Part shown: positions 23,441 to 34,795 of the stretch, in pieces
Layout of the letters: every line of letters begins with the position of its first letter
How positions within the stretch are numbered: position 1 is the stretch's first letter
Assembly (NCBI RefSeq): GCF_019112545.1
Contig: NW_025064897.1
Span: 367,336 to 431,335, forward strand
Source of the DNA: Guyanagaster necrorhizus
Taxonomy: Eukaryota; Basidiomycota; Agaricomycetes; Agaricales; Physalacriaceae
Reading direction: 5' to 3'
DNA: 64,000 nucleotides
Translations under genes and position numbers: made by a program
Notes under the pieces: model-generated
What the model saw: the letters and a program-made list of their open reading frames with translations, nothing else
The model's database searches: none
What the model was told of the DNA's origin: nothing

Positions 23441-24886
23441 GAACAGGGTTGCTTTCTAGTTTTCTGACTCCATCAGGGCCAGTTCTATGGGAGCAGTGTC
23501 GACTTCTGCTGCACAACCCTTAGCGAAGACTGCTGCCTTCCACTTGTTGCAGTCCTCGGTCTTATGTTTGACTCCACAGAACATGCAAAGGTTGTTCTAG
23601 CACCAGCAGTCTTTTTCTTCCTGAGTAAGACAGCCATCTTTGCCTAGCTTGTCAGCATAGGGCTTAGAGGTGGTAGATTTCGGTGTGGAGCTGGAGTCTG
23701 AGGAAGAAGTATTAGACTCTTTGGATTTGAGGTTGGGGGATTTATTGTCCTGATTTTCATGGGCAATTTCAGTCTTCCGGATTCAGTAGCGAGCATCAAG
23801 TTCTTAGGCAAGGAAGCGCATATCACAAAGGTTGTTTGGCTTCCTATGATGTGCCATATCATTCTTGATATGATTGCAGAGGCTATAGTAAAAGGCATGG
23901 CAGAGAGAGTTGTCTCCATACCTAATTTGTGAAGTGTACTAGTTGAATTGGACCATATACTTCATGATCCAATCTCCATCATACATCTGAAGGTGTTCTA
24001 ATGCATCTTCAGCATCTCTAATAGCATCAAAGGGGCCAAAGTTGCTATGAAGCTCATCTAGGAAAGCTGCATAGGAGAATTGCTAAGCTGGTGGATTCCA
24101 CAGATTGGGGTTAAGAATGTCTAGTTCAAACCAGTTAAGTACAGTGCTGGCCAGGAATGAAATGGTGTAGTTAACCTTGTTAGCATCTGTTGCAAATGTG
24201 GTAGGTCTGTTGTTGAAGTTCAACTGAAGAGAGATGATGAAAGCCTTCAGTTTGCGAGAGTCAGAGCCATCAAATAGTTCTGATTCTTTGACCTTGGTGC
24301 AGATAGTGGCTGGTTTAGGGTTGCTAAGGGAAGTGGAGACTTCTCATAGCAGATTCATGAATTCTAGGAACATGTTCTGCTGGTTTGGATTGTTACTTCC
24401 TATGGGGCCATCAGAGCTGTCTGAACCATTGGAACCACCTGGACCTCCTGGTCCATCTGGAAAAGGGTTTGGTGGATTGTCACCTGGTTTCTGTCAGATG
24501 GGAGTATGAGTAGGGGTGTCTTCATCTCTGCTCTCTGAGTCTGGGCTGTCTGGATCCCTGTGCATGTTGCCCAGGGATAAGGGGTTTATTGGGGGGTCAG
24601 TTTGGGCACCATACATCAGGCTGATCTGTCAGACCCTGTTGGTTGAAATGCTGATGGCATTGAAAGAGTTAGGGGAGTCATCGTAATTAGATTGGTGAGC
24701 AGTGAAGCTAGAGTGATTGTAGGTTTCCCTATGGGAAGGTTGTCCTCCACTGGAGGCCAATCCAAAAAGGCCTGGTTGTTCCTTTGAGGCAGAGGCTGAA
24801 ATATCTTCTATGGAAAACATATTTGGATGGGTGGGCTGGGTTTGTTCGGGATTGGTTTCTGTGGATTGAGTAAATGTGGTGAACAT
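23440..24886 (-). pseudogene. Element A gag
   Basis: Starts at the ATG whose complement is at 24884-24886, 40 nt from the LTR. N-terminus Ser/Gln/Thr-rich; a Gly/Pro stretch near 24420-24470 (PDGPGGPGGSNGS); capsid-type retrotransposon Gag domain about 23900-24310 (LNFNNRPTTFATDANKVNY, then LNWFELDILNP); CCHC zinc knuckle CMFCGVKHKTEDC near 23550-23592, all four ligands present. About 480 codons, a usual Gag size, in contrast to the Gag of C, F and B. Interrupted by a few TGA and TAG codons. Confidence 0.85.
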
Positions 24887-24904
24887 AATAAAATTTTTGA
24901 CTCA

Positions 24905-24925
24905 AGGGTTTGAGTTTGAATATAC
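24905..24925 (-). promoter_or_regulatory. Primer-binding site of element A (self-priming type)
   Basis: Plus strand reads GAGTTTGAATATAC up to the LTR edge. The A LTR leader in RNA sense has CAGTTTAAATATC (CAGTTCAAATATC in two copies) just downstream of its TATATAAAG box. The 11-nt core AGTTTRAATAT is shared, so leader and PBS can pair. Confidence 0.65.
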
Positions 24926-25423
24926 TGTTAGGAATGTGCCAATCGAGTGGGCTTGAGTGCACACACAGAGTCCAGCAGAGTGCATGGGCATCAACGAAGC
25001 TATTGGCAATGTCACCCTTGAGTCGGAGCCCAAGGATCTGGATGGGCAGAATAGAGTTCCATCAGGAAAGTAAACAGGAATATCCTTCAGAGCAGAATCC
25101 GATAGACAAGATAGGGAGGAGTTGAAGTGAGTGCAAAGTGTAGATGGCTTATCCAAGTTGATATTTAAACTGAGTAGTTATGATGATGTACATGGCTTTA
25201 TATACTAATAGTAGCTAATTCTGAGTCAGGTTCTATTAGGTTCTGATGTCAGTATTCACTACCAAGTTCAGGGTCTAGATATTACAATGTGAAATATAGA
25301 TGTGAAATAATAATAGTGAAATAAAATTGGTAGATAATGAGAAGCAGCCAGAGTCTAGTGGATAGCATGATTGGATTCATGGTTGGTTGAGGTGATACAG
25401 AGGCTGGCAGCATGTGCATAACA
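24926..25423 (-). repeat. 5' LTR of element A
   Basis: 498 bp, TGTTAGGA to CATAACA on the plus strand, perfect TG..CA ends. Followed by AAGAG (25424-25428). Confidence 0.95.
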
Positions 25424-25442
25424 AAGAGGAAAAATCATAACA
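25424..25442 (-). repeat. 5' LTR of element B, last part
   Basis: AAGAGGAAAAATCATAACA completes the B LTR begun at 17008. The first five bases are the right copy of A's target duplication. The sequence beyond 25442 is element K. Confidence 0.9.
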
Positions 25443-28400
25443 AAAACTCAACTGCCTGTGGGCTGAACAGAGGGAGTGATCTCCACTAGTTGACTAAAGC
25501 CATTTGATATCAAATAGACTTGGCATACCATCAAAGATGCCAGAATCAAAGAAGAAGCCAAGGCTATACTTAAAAATTGGATACATTAGACTTGGACAGA
25601 AGAGATAATCAACAAGATGGTAAAAGAGATGTGGAAGACTGAATGATGCTGGACTTTAGAATGGCTTGACAAACTCTGAGAACCAAAGAAATATATTAAG
25701 CAGCAAAAAACCTCAGAGTGTGATCTGACTATAAAGGCCCAAATTGAAACACTCACTTCTCATGCCACCTACACAGTCACAGCTCTCCTTGACAGTGGCT
25801 GCACTGGTAGCTCTATTAACCATGCCTTCATTAACAAGTACAACTTACTAATCTGAGCAACAGCTGCTCTCATTCCTGTGTATAATGTGGATGAAACCAA
25901 AAATCAGGCCAGCTCAATAACTGAATTTATCAAGCTCTGTCTTACCATAGAGAATCACTCAGAGTGAATTGACTTAGCTGTCACTGATCTAGAAACTAAG
26001 AAAGTATTTTTCAGTCACAACTGGCTGATCTGACATAACTCCTTGATCAACTGAAAGACCAGCTAAATAATCTTTGCTTGCTGTTAGTGTCAGAAGATAC
26101 TCTTTGAACTATCAGATAAAGACTCAGAAGACTGATGAGATAAAGAGATAGAAGATAGCAAAACTATCCTAGCCATTGACATAGAGTGAGCTATACATAT
26201 TCAGGCCATATACTATGCAAATGACCTAGCTGCAAAGGCCAATGCAGAGAAGGAGAAGAAGACCTTCAAGGAGATAGTGCCTGATTAGGCTCAGGACTAT
26301 CAAGATTTATTCAGCAAGGAGAGTTTTGACAAACTACTGAAACTAAAACTATAGAATCATGCAATTGAACTAATCTCAAACACAAATGCTAATCTTGATT
26401 GCAAAATATACCCCCTCAGTTACTCAGAACAACAGAAACTCAACACGTTCCTAGAGGAGAATCTTTCTAGCAGAAGAATTCAACTCTCAAAATCTCCCAT
26501 GACATCTCTCTTCTTCTTTATAAAGAAGAAAGATGGGAAGTTACAATCTGTTCAAGACTATCAGAGATTAAATGAGATGATGATCAAAAACTGATACTCT
26601 CTCTTATTAATTTCCAAACTCATGGACAAGCTACAGAGAGTCTGCTATTATACTAAGCTTGATGTATGATTGAGGTATAACAATGTATAGATCAAGGAGG
26701 GAGATGAGTGGAAGACAGCATTCCAGATGAATCATAGACTTTTTGAACTGACTGTCATATTCTTCAGGCTAACAAACTCACCAGTGACCTTCCAGTAGAT
26801 GATGAACAATATCTTCAAGGATCTTATTGCCACCAGAAAGGTCACCATTTATCTTGACAACATTCTTATCATGTCTAAAGATAAAGAGGAGCATTAACAA
26901 GTAGTCAGGCAGATGCTAGCTCTAATGAGAAAATATAAGCTATTTCTCAAAATAAAGAAATATAAGTTTAAAGTGTTAAAAATAGAGTATCTAAAGGTGA
27001 TTATCAGTAAGAGGAGTATTCACATAGATCTGATGAAAGTCACAGGAGTAACCAAGTGGCTAGTACCAACAAAGAAAAAGGAACTTCAATCATTCCCTAG
27101 ATTCACCAACTTCTACTGCTGGTTCATATGGGATTATAGCAAGGTGATCTGACCCATGACACAGCTTACCAACAATGCCTTATGGACATGAAGACTCTTC
27201 CAACAAGCCATGTTTGATAATCTCAAATGACACCTCACAGAGGATGTAATCTTGGCAATCCCAACATAGAATAGAAAATTCAGAGTGGAGATAGACTTAA
27301 GTGAAGAAGTGATTGGCACAGTGCTCTCCTAAAAACAGAATAGAAAGTGACAACCAGTGGCCTTTCTGTCCAAAGCACTAACTATCACTGAGCACAACTA
27401 TGGAGTATATAATAAGAAACTGCTTGCCATCATATTAGCACTTACAGAGTGGTGTCACTATCTGATTGAAGCAGTCCAGACCTTTGAGATCTTGATAGAC
27501 CACTAGAACCTCCAATATTTCTAACTTCCTTAGAAACTCAATTGATGACAGACACAATGGGTCATGGAACTTGCCAAGTATGACTACACATTACATTATA
27601 AAGCCAAAGCAGCAAATAAGAAGGCCAATCTCTTAAGTTGATGACTGGATCACAACCAGAGCAGTGAGGATAATGATGGGGTGGTATTATTAAAACCAGA
27701 GAACTTTCAGGCCATGATAATACTAACAGAGAAAGAAATTCACAAACAGATTAAGAGCATAATGCAGAACACCAGCCACTGAGACCAGCAAGTGGCTCTA
27801 TTGCTCAACTATAAATAGGAGATAATGAAAGAAGATGGACTAATTCATTATGATGAAAGGATATATATCCTCTATGATCATCAACTCTACAGAGAGATTA
27901 TAGCCACCTACTATGACCATGCAACAGCAAGATATCCAGAGATCACAAAGACCAAAGAATTAGTCCTACATAAATATTGGTGACTAAAAATAAGATAGGA
28001 TATAGAGAGATATGTGAAGAGATGTGAAATATGCCAATAGATAAAGGCATTCACTCAGCTATATATAGTACCACTGCATCCAAATGAGGTCCCACAAGCA
28101 CTCTGGATCCATATCTTGGTCGACATGATCACTAGATTGTCAGACAGTAATGACTATGATGTGATCATTGTCATTGTTGATCAGTTTTCTAAAGCTATCA
28201 TTCCAATTGTGTGCTTGATGGAATTATCATCTGAAGGGTGGGCAAAGATTCTTTATAATGAGGTCTATGTGAAGTATGAGATGCCACAGGTTGTGATCTC
28301 TGACTGAGGCTCTCAATTTGTATCAAAGTTCTTGACAACCTATATCATCTCCTAAACATCAGCAGCAATGCCTCTATGGCATATCACCCTCAGATCAATA

Positions 28401-29200
28401 GCCAGATAGAACAGATGAACCAGGAGATAGAAAAATATCTCTGCATGTTTATTAACTACTGACAAGATGACTGAGTGGAATGGCTTGCATTAGCTGCATT
28501 TTAACACAACAACTGTGTACACTCCACTACTAGAAAAACATCTTTTTTTATTAACTATGGCCAACACTCTAATATTACCCACATAATATGCTCACATACT
28601 ATCACATCTGCCTCACTAGACTTTACCACAACAAGGGTCAAAATCCATAATGAAACTCATACTACCCTCAAAAAGGCCACCACCTCTATGAAGGTGCAAT
28701 ATGATAAACACTGCTGTCAGGTATATTAGTACTTTATCAATGACAAAGTCTGGCTCAACACATCTAACCTTCACCTCCTGTAGCCCAAACAGAAGCTAGC
28801 TGACAAATAGACAGAGCTATTCTCTATTATCACTAAAATTGGCCTGTCAGCCTATAAACTCTGTCTTTCTGTTAGTTGGCACATCCATAACATCTTTAAT
28901 GAAATCCTCCTCACATCATATATTATACTCACCTTTCCTAGCCAAAATTGACTGCTTACACCTGAACCAATATTAATCAACAATGAAGAACACTATGAAG
29001 TTGATCAAGTCTTTAATCATTAACTCCAGAAAGTCTGCATCTATAAAGAAGGTTTGCAAATGATGGTTGATTATCTAGTTAGCTGGAAGGGCTATGGGCT
29101 AGAATCTAACCAGTGGATAAACAAATGACATATGAATGCTGCTGATGCCATCCATGACTATAAACTCTCTCTAAATTGGTCCATCAGAGTGATGGTCTTA
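25443..29200 (+). pseudogene. Element K pol: linker, protease, RT, RNase H, integrase, chromodomain
   Basis: Plus-strand chromovirus Pol, starting abruptly at the B LTR in the Gag-Pol linker. Protease about 25760-26050 (LLDSGCTGSSIN, HNWLI). RT about 26300-27150, catalytic box 26850-26861 reading YLDN (second Asp lost). RNase H about 27230-27700 (VMELAKYDYTLHYKA). HHCC zinc region about 27830-28060 (KRCEICQQ). Integrase core about 28110-28560 (VDMITRLSDSNDYD, QVVISD then TGA then GSQF). Chromodomain about 28980-29140 (NEEHYEVDQVFNH, SWKGYGLESNQWINK). Stops every 10-60 codons. Confidence 0.85.
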
Positions 29201-29212
29201 AAGAGAGAGTAA

Positions 29213-29669
29213 TGTTATGATTTTTCCATTTTTCTTTTTTATTAACCCCTATTTATGCTTAATCAGAGCATCTAAACCAGTGCTTAGAACCATGAAATAT
29301 GCTTAGTCACTATAATAGACAGAGTCAGCCATTGTCCTTCAATGATAATGATGCTCTCAACAATAGACAATACTCTTTTGTAAATAGTAACAGTACTCCA
29401 AAGACAACAAGTATCTTAGCACAAGAATGCACAATTAGTAGGTGTATATTTAGCTAGGACATGAACAGTATATAAGTAGTATAGTTTTTGCTGTATATTT
29501 TCAGCTTTAAGCTAAAGTTTATTTTTCACTACTTCATCTCAAGCTGACTGTCTTGATCTTGAAGCATACAACTTCACAAATGTATTAAGTGAACTCTGAT
29601 ATGACTGTACAAACTCAATACAGCATCAGTTTATTATATGTTCTCATTATATGCAACTTGGGCTTAACA
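29213..29669 (+). repeat. 3' LTR of element K
   Basis: 457 bp, TGTTATGATTTTTCC to GGCTTAACA, preceded by the polypurine tract AAAGAGAGAGTAA (29200-29212). TATATAAG near 29473-29480, leader TTCAGCTTTAAGCTAAAG. I find no CpG in it. The flank GAGAG follows and leads into element J. Confidence 0.9.
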
Positions 29670-31284
29670 GAGAGAGTACTCTATTTCTATGACCAATTGT
29701 ATATCCCAGCAAGTAAGAAGCTACAAGAGAAAATCATAGCTATTTGCTATGACCACCTAATAGCAGGACATTTAGGGATTGCAAAAACACAGGAGCTGAT
29801 CACCTAAAGCTATTAGTGGTCTAACCTTTGAAAATCAGTAGAAGTCTATGTCAAAGAGTGTGAAACATGCTAAAGAACTAAAGTCAGCACTCAGAAGCAG
29901 GCAGCACTATTACACCCTAATGAGATCTCTTCAGACAAATGGAAGATGATTTCAGTAGACATAATGGACTCTCTTTCTAAGTCAAAAGAACATGATGCCA
30001 TCCTAGCTGTTGTAGATTAATTTTCAAAAGAACTTATTTCTATTGCTACCAACACAAATTTAAATGCAGAAGAGTGGGTATGACTTTTTCAAGACTATGT
30101 GTATGCCCACTATGATCTTCCAGATAAAATCATCTCAGATTGAGGCCTATAATTCATCTTGCAGTTCATAAAAGGGCTATACAAGCTACTTGGAATTACC
30201 AAAAATCTATCAACAGCATACCATCCTCAAATAGATAGACAAACAGAGAGAGTCAATCAAGAAATTGAAAAATATCTATGGATATTCATCAATCATGGGC
30301 AGAATGACTGAGCAGAGTGGCTTCCCTTAGTAGGATTCACTCACAACAACCAAGAAAACTCTGCTACAGACTTCAGCCTATTTTTCATAAATACTGGCAT
30401 ACACCCTAACACTGGAATGAACCTCTCACAAAGAGACAGTCAAGTACTCTGAGCAAAATATTTCACTGCTGAAATGAAGAAGATCCATGAGGAGACAGAA
30501 CAAGTACTTCTAAAAGCAGCAGACTCAATAAAAAAACAGTATAACAAGAAATAAGTGCCAGAAAAAGAATATTGACCAGAAGATCAAGTCATACTAAACA
30601 TGAAAAACCTGAAAACAGACAGAACTATGAAAATTTTGAATGACAAATATAGAGACCTCTTTAAGATTGCAAAGAAAGTAGGTGATGAGGCATATGAATT
30701 ATTCATTCTGAAGACTTGAAAAATCCATCTGGTCTTTAATGAAGCTCTACTCAAACCATTTCAACAAGCTGAATTCTCCAATCAGCAGAAACCATCATCA
30801 TCTAAACCTATAGTAGTTAATAATTAAGATAAGTATGAAATTGATGCTATTCTTGACAATAAGATTTGATACAGAAAACAGTAGTTTTTAGTCCACTTCA
30901 AGGGATATAGCAATGAGAAAAACTGATGGTATGCAGAAAAAGATCTTCCACATACAAAGACTCTCATTGCCAAATATTGAGCACACTAAAATTCTCTGGC
31001 AGCTGTCAACTTTGCTCCATTAGGTTGACCAACATTTGACAAGTCAGACTATATCTATATACAAAGATTGTTCTTCAGAAAAGACCAACACTCCTTTGAA
31101 TGTAAAAAGCTATTTATATATAGAGAGAAAGACAACCTAGCTGCCAGAACCTTTGTCAACTAATCCTATTTTCTTGACTGCACCAATAATGTTTCCACTG
31201 AAATTGATGGCAAGAATAAAGCACAATCTCTTTTTCCTGAGCTGCTCTGAGCAATCAAGAATGATCATCTTAATGAGAGAGTAA
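29670..31284 (+). pseudogene. Element J pol: integrase and chromodomain
   Basis: C-terminal Pol of a second chromovirus type, entered at the K LTR. HHCC zinc region about 29740-29880 (YDHLIAGHLGIAKTQELIT, ECETC). Integrase core about 29940-30380 (ISVDIMDSLSKSKEHDAI, DKIISD then TGA, YHPQIDRQTERVNQ with TAG for one residue). C-terminal segment to about 30760, chromodomain about 30825-30985 (DKYEIDAILDNK, FLVHFKGYSNEKN). A tail of about 100 codons follows the chromodomain to near 31260. The sequence is clearly divergent from K, E and H. Many stops. Confidence 0.8.
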
Positions 31285-31900
31285 TATTACAATTTTTACC
31301 TCTAAATAATGATTTGCTGATGCTTACTAATTCTGACCTCAGACCAACCTTATAAAAGATGATGAAGACATGATGATACTATGGCTATGTCTTATTCATC
31401 AATGCATAATAAGATGACAAGAAACAATATGGCAACCATCACTATTCCACATTTTAAATATAATAAGAACTGTGGCATATGGAAAACTCACAATAGCAAT
31501 GGTATAGCAGAGTGACAATGATGAACAAAAGCAAGAGCACAGTCATTGTTATCTCAGACAATAAGCAGAAAGCATGAAAAGCAGACAATAGTCACCTATA
31601 GGGCATAAAGTTCTTTAGACAGTATTTAAAGCAGTAATGCACACTGATGTATCTCAGTCTTGAGCTAAGGTTTAATACATCTACTATACTCTCTGACTAT
31701 CTGATGTGAATACTCTTGCCACAATAGCAGACTATATCTATTAGCCACAACCATTCATCCCTTTCCACAAAATCTTTATAGCCTACCTTATTATTCTCAT
31801 CATCTTTTTATACTGAAATCAGACCCAAACTCAGAATTCAGAATCAGACCCTGGCAGAAGCAGTGGTAGATATTTGTGAGTATTTAATAGAGGCTTAACA
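31285..31900 (+). repeat. 3' LTR of element J
   Basis: 616 bp, TATTACAATTTTTACC to AGGCTTAACA, preceded by GAGAGAGTAA. TATA-like CAGTATTTAAAG near 31619-31630 and leader CTCAGTCTTGAGCTAAGG near 31653-31670, the same arm type as element E. CpG is absent. Its 5' partner is not in the window. Confidence 0.8.
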
Positions 31901-32856
31901 CCTTTTTTTTCAAAGATATTAACTATTACAAAGTGAAATTATGAGATTTATAATAAGGAACTTCTCACCATGCTCTCTCTTACTGAGTGGTGACATTATC
32001 TGATCAGAGCAGTCCAGACATTCAAAATCTGGACTGATCATCAGAATCTCCAATATTTTCAACTGTCTCAGAAGCTCAACTGATGACAAGCTCACTGAGT
32101 CACAGAACTTTCTGAATACCAATACATGCTCTACTACAAGGCTGACACTGCAAACAAAAAGGCTAACCTACTAAGCTAACAAGTGAACCATGACCAAGGA
32201 GGGGAGAACAATAATGGCATGACATTGCTAAAGCCTGAGCATTTCTATATCATAATAATGCTGATGAAAGAGGAGATCTATGAGTGAATCAAAAGTGCAA
32301 CAAGAAAGACAGATCTGTGAGACTAACATATTGCACCCTCTCTCAATCACAAGTGAAGAATGACAAAAGACAATGACTTAATCTATTATGATAGAAGAAT
32401 CTATATCTCACAAGACCATCTGCTCTAGGGCAAGATTGTCACTATACACTATAACCATATGACTGCCAGATATCCAGAGATCATAAAGACTAAAGAGTTG
32501 GTAATATGGAAATATTGGTGGCCAAAGATGAGACAAGACATTAAGAAGTATATGAAAGGCTGTGAAATCTGTCAGCAGACCAAATTATTGACATGGGCCT
32601 GAGCTGCCCTACTTCATCTCAGTGAGATACCAATAGAGCTATAGACACATATTTCAGTCAATATGATCATCAGACTGTCTGATTGTAACAGGTATAATGC
32701 TATTATCATTATCATCAATCACTTCTCTAAGGCTATCATTCTGGTTACATGCTTCACCAAACTGATATCAGAGAGATGGGCCAAGATTCTTCATGATGAA
32801 GTGTATGCAAAATATGATATGCTGCAAACTATTATTTCTGACTACAGCCCACAATT
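31901..32856 (+). pseudogene. Element H pol, first part: RNase H and integrase
   Basis: Begins right after the J LTR (CCTTT) in RNase H (NYEIYNKELLTMLSLTEW, KLN, YYKADTANKKANLLS). HHCC zinc region about 32400-32580 (KGCEICQQTK). Integrase core from about 32650 (MIIRLSDCNRYNAI, ISERWAKILHDEVYAKYDM, TIISDYSPQF). Stopped at 32856 by element E; it resumes in register at 39141. CAATT at 32852-32856 is the left target duplication of E. Decayed by TGA codons. Confidence 0.85.
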
Positions 32857-33323
32857 TGTCATGATTTTCCTTCTTTTCTTTTTTTTTCTCTCCTTTTCTT
32901 CTTTTTTGCCTTTATTTATGCTTAGTCAGAGCATTGAACTAAGCACTTAGGACCATGGAACTGCCTTAATCAGCACAAGAACAATTGTCTCTTGATATGT
33001 AGTGATACTCTGACAATAGGACAATTCTCCTTTTGTAGGTAGCCACAATAATGCAGAGTGATGAACACTATACTACAGACAGACACAATTAGTAGAACTA
33101 TAATTAGCTCTGAGGCAAATAATATATAAGTAGCATAGTTGATGCTATATATCTCTAGTCTTGAGCTATTCTTTATCATCATCATTCTATCTTGAGTTGA
33201 CTTGAATAGCAACCTTAAAATACAGCACTGCATAGCACACAAGTGGACTCTGGTGAAAGACTCAAACATGAAGTTACACTAGTTTATCATATATTAGTAG
33301 TCACATATCACTTGAGCCTAACA
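32857..33323 (+). repeat. 5' LTR of element E
   Basis: 467 bp, TGTCATGATTTTCC to GCCTAACA. TATATAAG near 33123-33130 and leader CTAGTCTTGAGCTA at 33155-33168. Confidence 0.9.
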
Positions 33324-33345
33324 ATTAGTTCAAGACTTCTATTTC
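33324..33345 (+). promoter_or_regulatory. Primer-binding site of element E (self-priming type)
   Basis: ATTAGTTCAAGACTTC abuts the LTR. Its complement GAAGTCTTGAACTAAT matches the LTR leader AGTCTTGAGCTA (33157-33168) over 12 nt with one transition. The arm differs from that of B, C and F in the same way as the E leader does. Confidence 0.75.
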
Positions 33346-33381
33346 TCTTTCCTCATGCTCATCATGAGTGAAGAAAACTGA

Positions 33382-34795
33382 ATGCCAGCCATCAATATTA
33401 CAACCACCAATCTCACTAATGATTTCTTTAAGCTATTGGGCTTCCATCATTGGAATGCTTCTAGATCTGCTAGCCATCATTCGACTCTGCTATGGATATC
33501 AATCAGTTACCACTTGGATAGTCAGACATTATTATTCCTTTAGACAAATTCAATAAATCCTATAAAATGTCACCTCTGACCTCTTCCTCCATGACATTCT
33601 TCTCTCTACTTGAAACTCCTTTCAGCCCACATTCAGAACTGTATCTGAAGCTGGGTCTAGTAGTGTGAATGAAAGGTGCTCTATGGAAGAAGAAGAATTC
33701 CAATGATCAGCAGGACCTCCTCAAACAATTAGCTGATATAATAAGTCTCAGGACTCAAGAATCCCACCACACTTTCCTGCAGTCCTGGACCATAAAGATG
33801 AGGGTCTCTCCAATGACTTTTTTGAGGGGTCACCATTTTCTAACCCTTCCACCACTTCTTATGAGCCTGGCATTAGAGACTATGCCAGAGACTCTATTAA
33901 TGAAGTTGCAAGACTTGCAGAAAGAGGCTCCAGGTATGCCACCCCCCATAAAAGTCTTATTCCCTCAACCCTCAGCCTCCTCCCTTTAATGCTCAGCTAC
34001 TACAGAGAAACTGGCTTTTAATACTCCATATGACTGGAGATCAAGCAGTGGGAAAGAAAAGGCTACAACCCTTCCAAAGAAGAGTAGGACTGACAGCAGT
34101 GAGAGGCTGAAGAAGAGTATTATAACATGCAGTATAGACAGTGAGAATGAGAATTACAAGCAGCAGAGTAAGGATTGGCTCCATCTGAATATTATAGATT
34201 ACATTCAGACAATAAGGGTGACATATTCTTTATAAATAAAGAAGGAGAAAGGTTCTCTGAGCAGAAGTACAAGAGAGTATCAACAATAATGGGCATATAG
34301 TCAAGTATCTAAAGATGGAGGTCCCATTCTCCTACATTAAAATGATCTCTGATATAGGAACCAACATGCTAAAAGAATATGATATATGAAAGGTGAAGGT
34401 TGTCAAGATGAACAAGGAGAGGATGCAGCAGAAAGCAGCTAGCACAGAAGTCATAATCAATCAGAAGAGAATGAGATCAATGTCCAATAGGAAAACCACT
34501 GGTGGAAGCCCACCAGTGAAGGCCAGCACCTCATCCACACCCTTCTATACTGGACAGAAGACAGGAACAGGAATAACTTACACTGAGAGTGAGAAGCTGA
34601 TAGATAGACCACCTTAAGAAGAAAAGCAAATGCTTCAGTTGCAGGCAGAAGAGACACATAGCATGGGATTGCCTGAAGAAAAAGCAAACCAGAGAGAACA
34701 TCAGAGCACAGATTGCCAAATTGCAGAAGGAGGCTGATGGACTTGACACTAATGAGACAGGGATTGAAGAGGTAAAAGATAGGGCCAATGAGTGA
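33382..34795 (+). pseudogene. Element E gag, internally deleted
   Basis: ATG 33382 is 59 nt from the LTR, as in B, C and F. The conserved N-terminal domain is readable (TNDFFKLL, then after a 1-nt insertion in a G run ASIIGMLLDLLAIIRLC, QSVTTW, RHYYSF). 33669-33989 is open and Ser/Pro/Leu-rich. The capsid region seen in C is largely missing, leaving about 470 codons instead of about 1,080. The zinc knuckle CFSCRQKRHIAWDC is complete at 34631-34672, reached after a frameshift near 34607. The Gag stop TGA is at 34793-34795, with pol in the -1 frame. Confidence 0.8.

Larger units (their letters stand above)
17453..25423 (-). mobile_element. Element A: Ty3/gypsy chromovirus inserted in the B LTR
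   Basis: Complete 7,971-bp element on the minus strand with two 498-bp LTRs (17453-17950, 24926-25423) and a perfect 5-bp target duplication AAGAG (17448-17452, 25424-25428). Minus-strand order: 5' LTR, PBS, gag, protease, RT, RNase H, integrase, chromodomain, then a 1.6-kb region with an antisense gene, polypurine tract, 3' LTR. It keeps more CpG sites and longer open stretches than its host elements, fitting its position as the innermost, youngest insertion here. Confidence 0.95.
1702..25442 (-). mobile_element. Element B: Ty3/gypsy chromovirus, interrupted by elements D and A
   Basis: Minus-strand LTR retrotransposon. The 3' LTR is 1702-2162 and the 5' LTR is 17008-17452 plus 25424-25442. 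Internal sequence is 2163-7774 and 15422-17007. Removing D (7775-15421) and A (17453-25423) leaves about 8.1 kb. Order in the sense direction is PBS, long Gag, protease, RT, RNase H, integrase with chromodomain, polypurine tract. The bases left of the element (TTTAT, 1697-1701) and right of it (AAAAC, 25443-25447) do not match, so no target duplication is visible and the two ends may come from different insertion events. Confidence 0.85.

Noticed and set aside
32870..32925. Long pyrimidine-rich run as a possible regulatory tract or microsatellite
   Set aside because: It occurs at the same place inside both E LTRs and, shorter, in other LTRs of the family, so it is part of the LTR.
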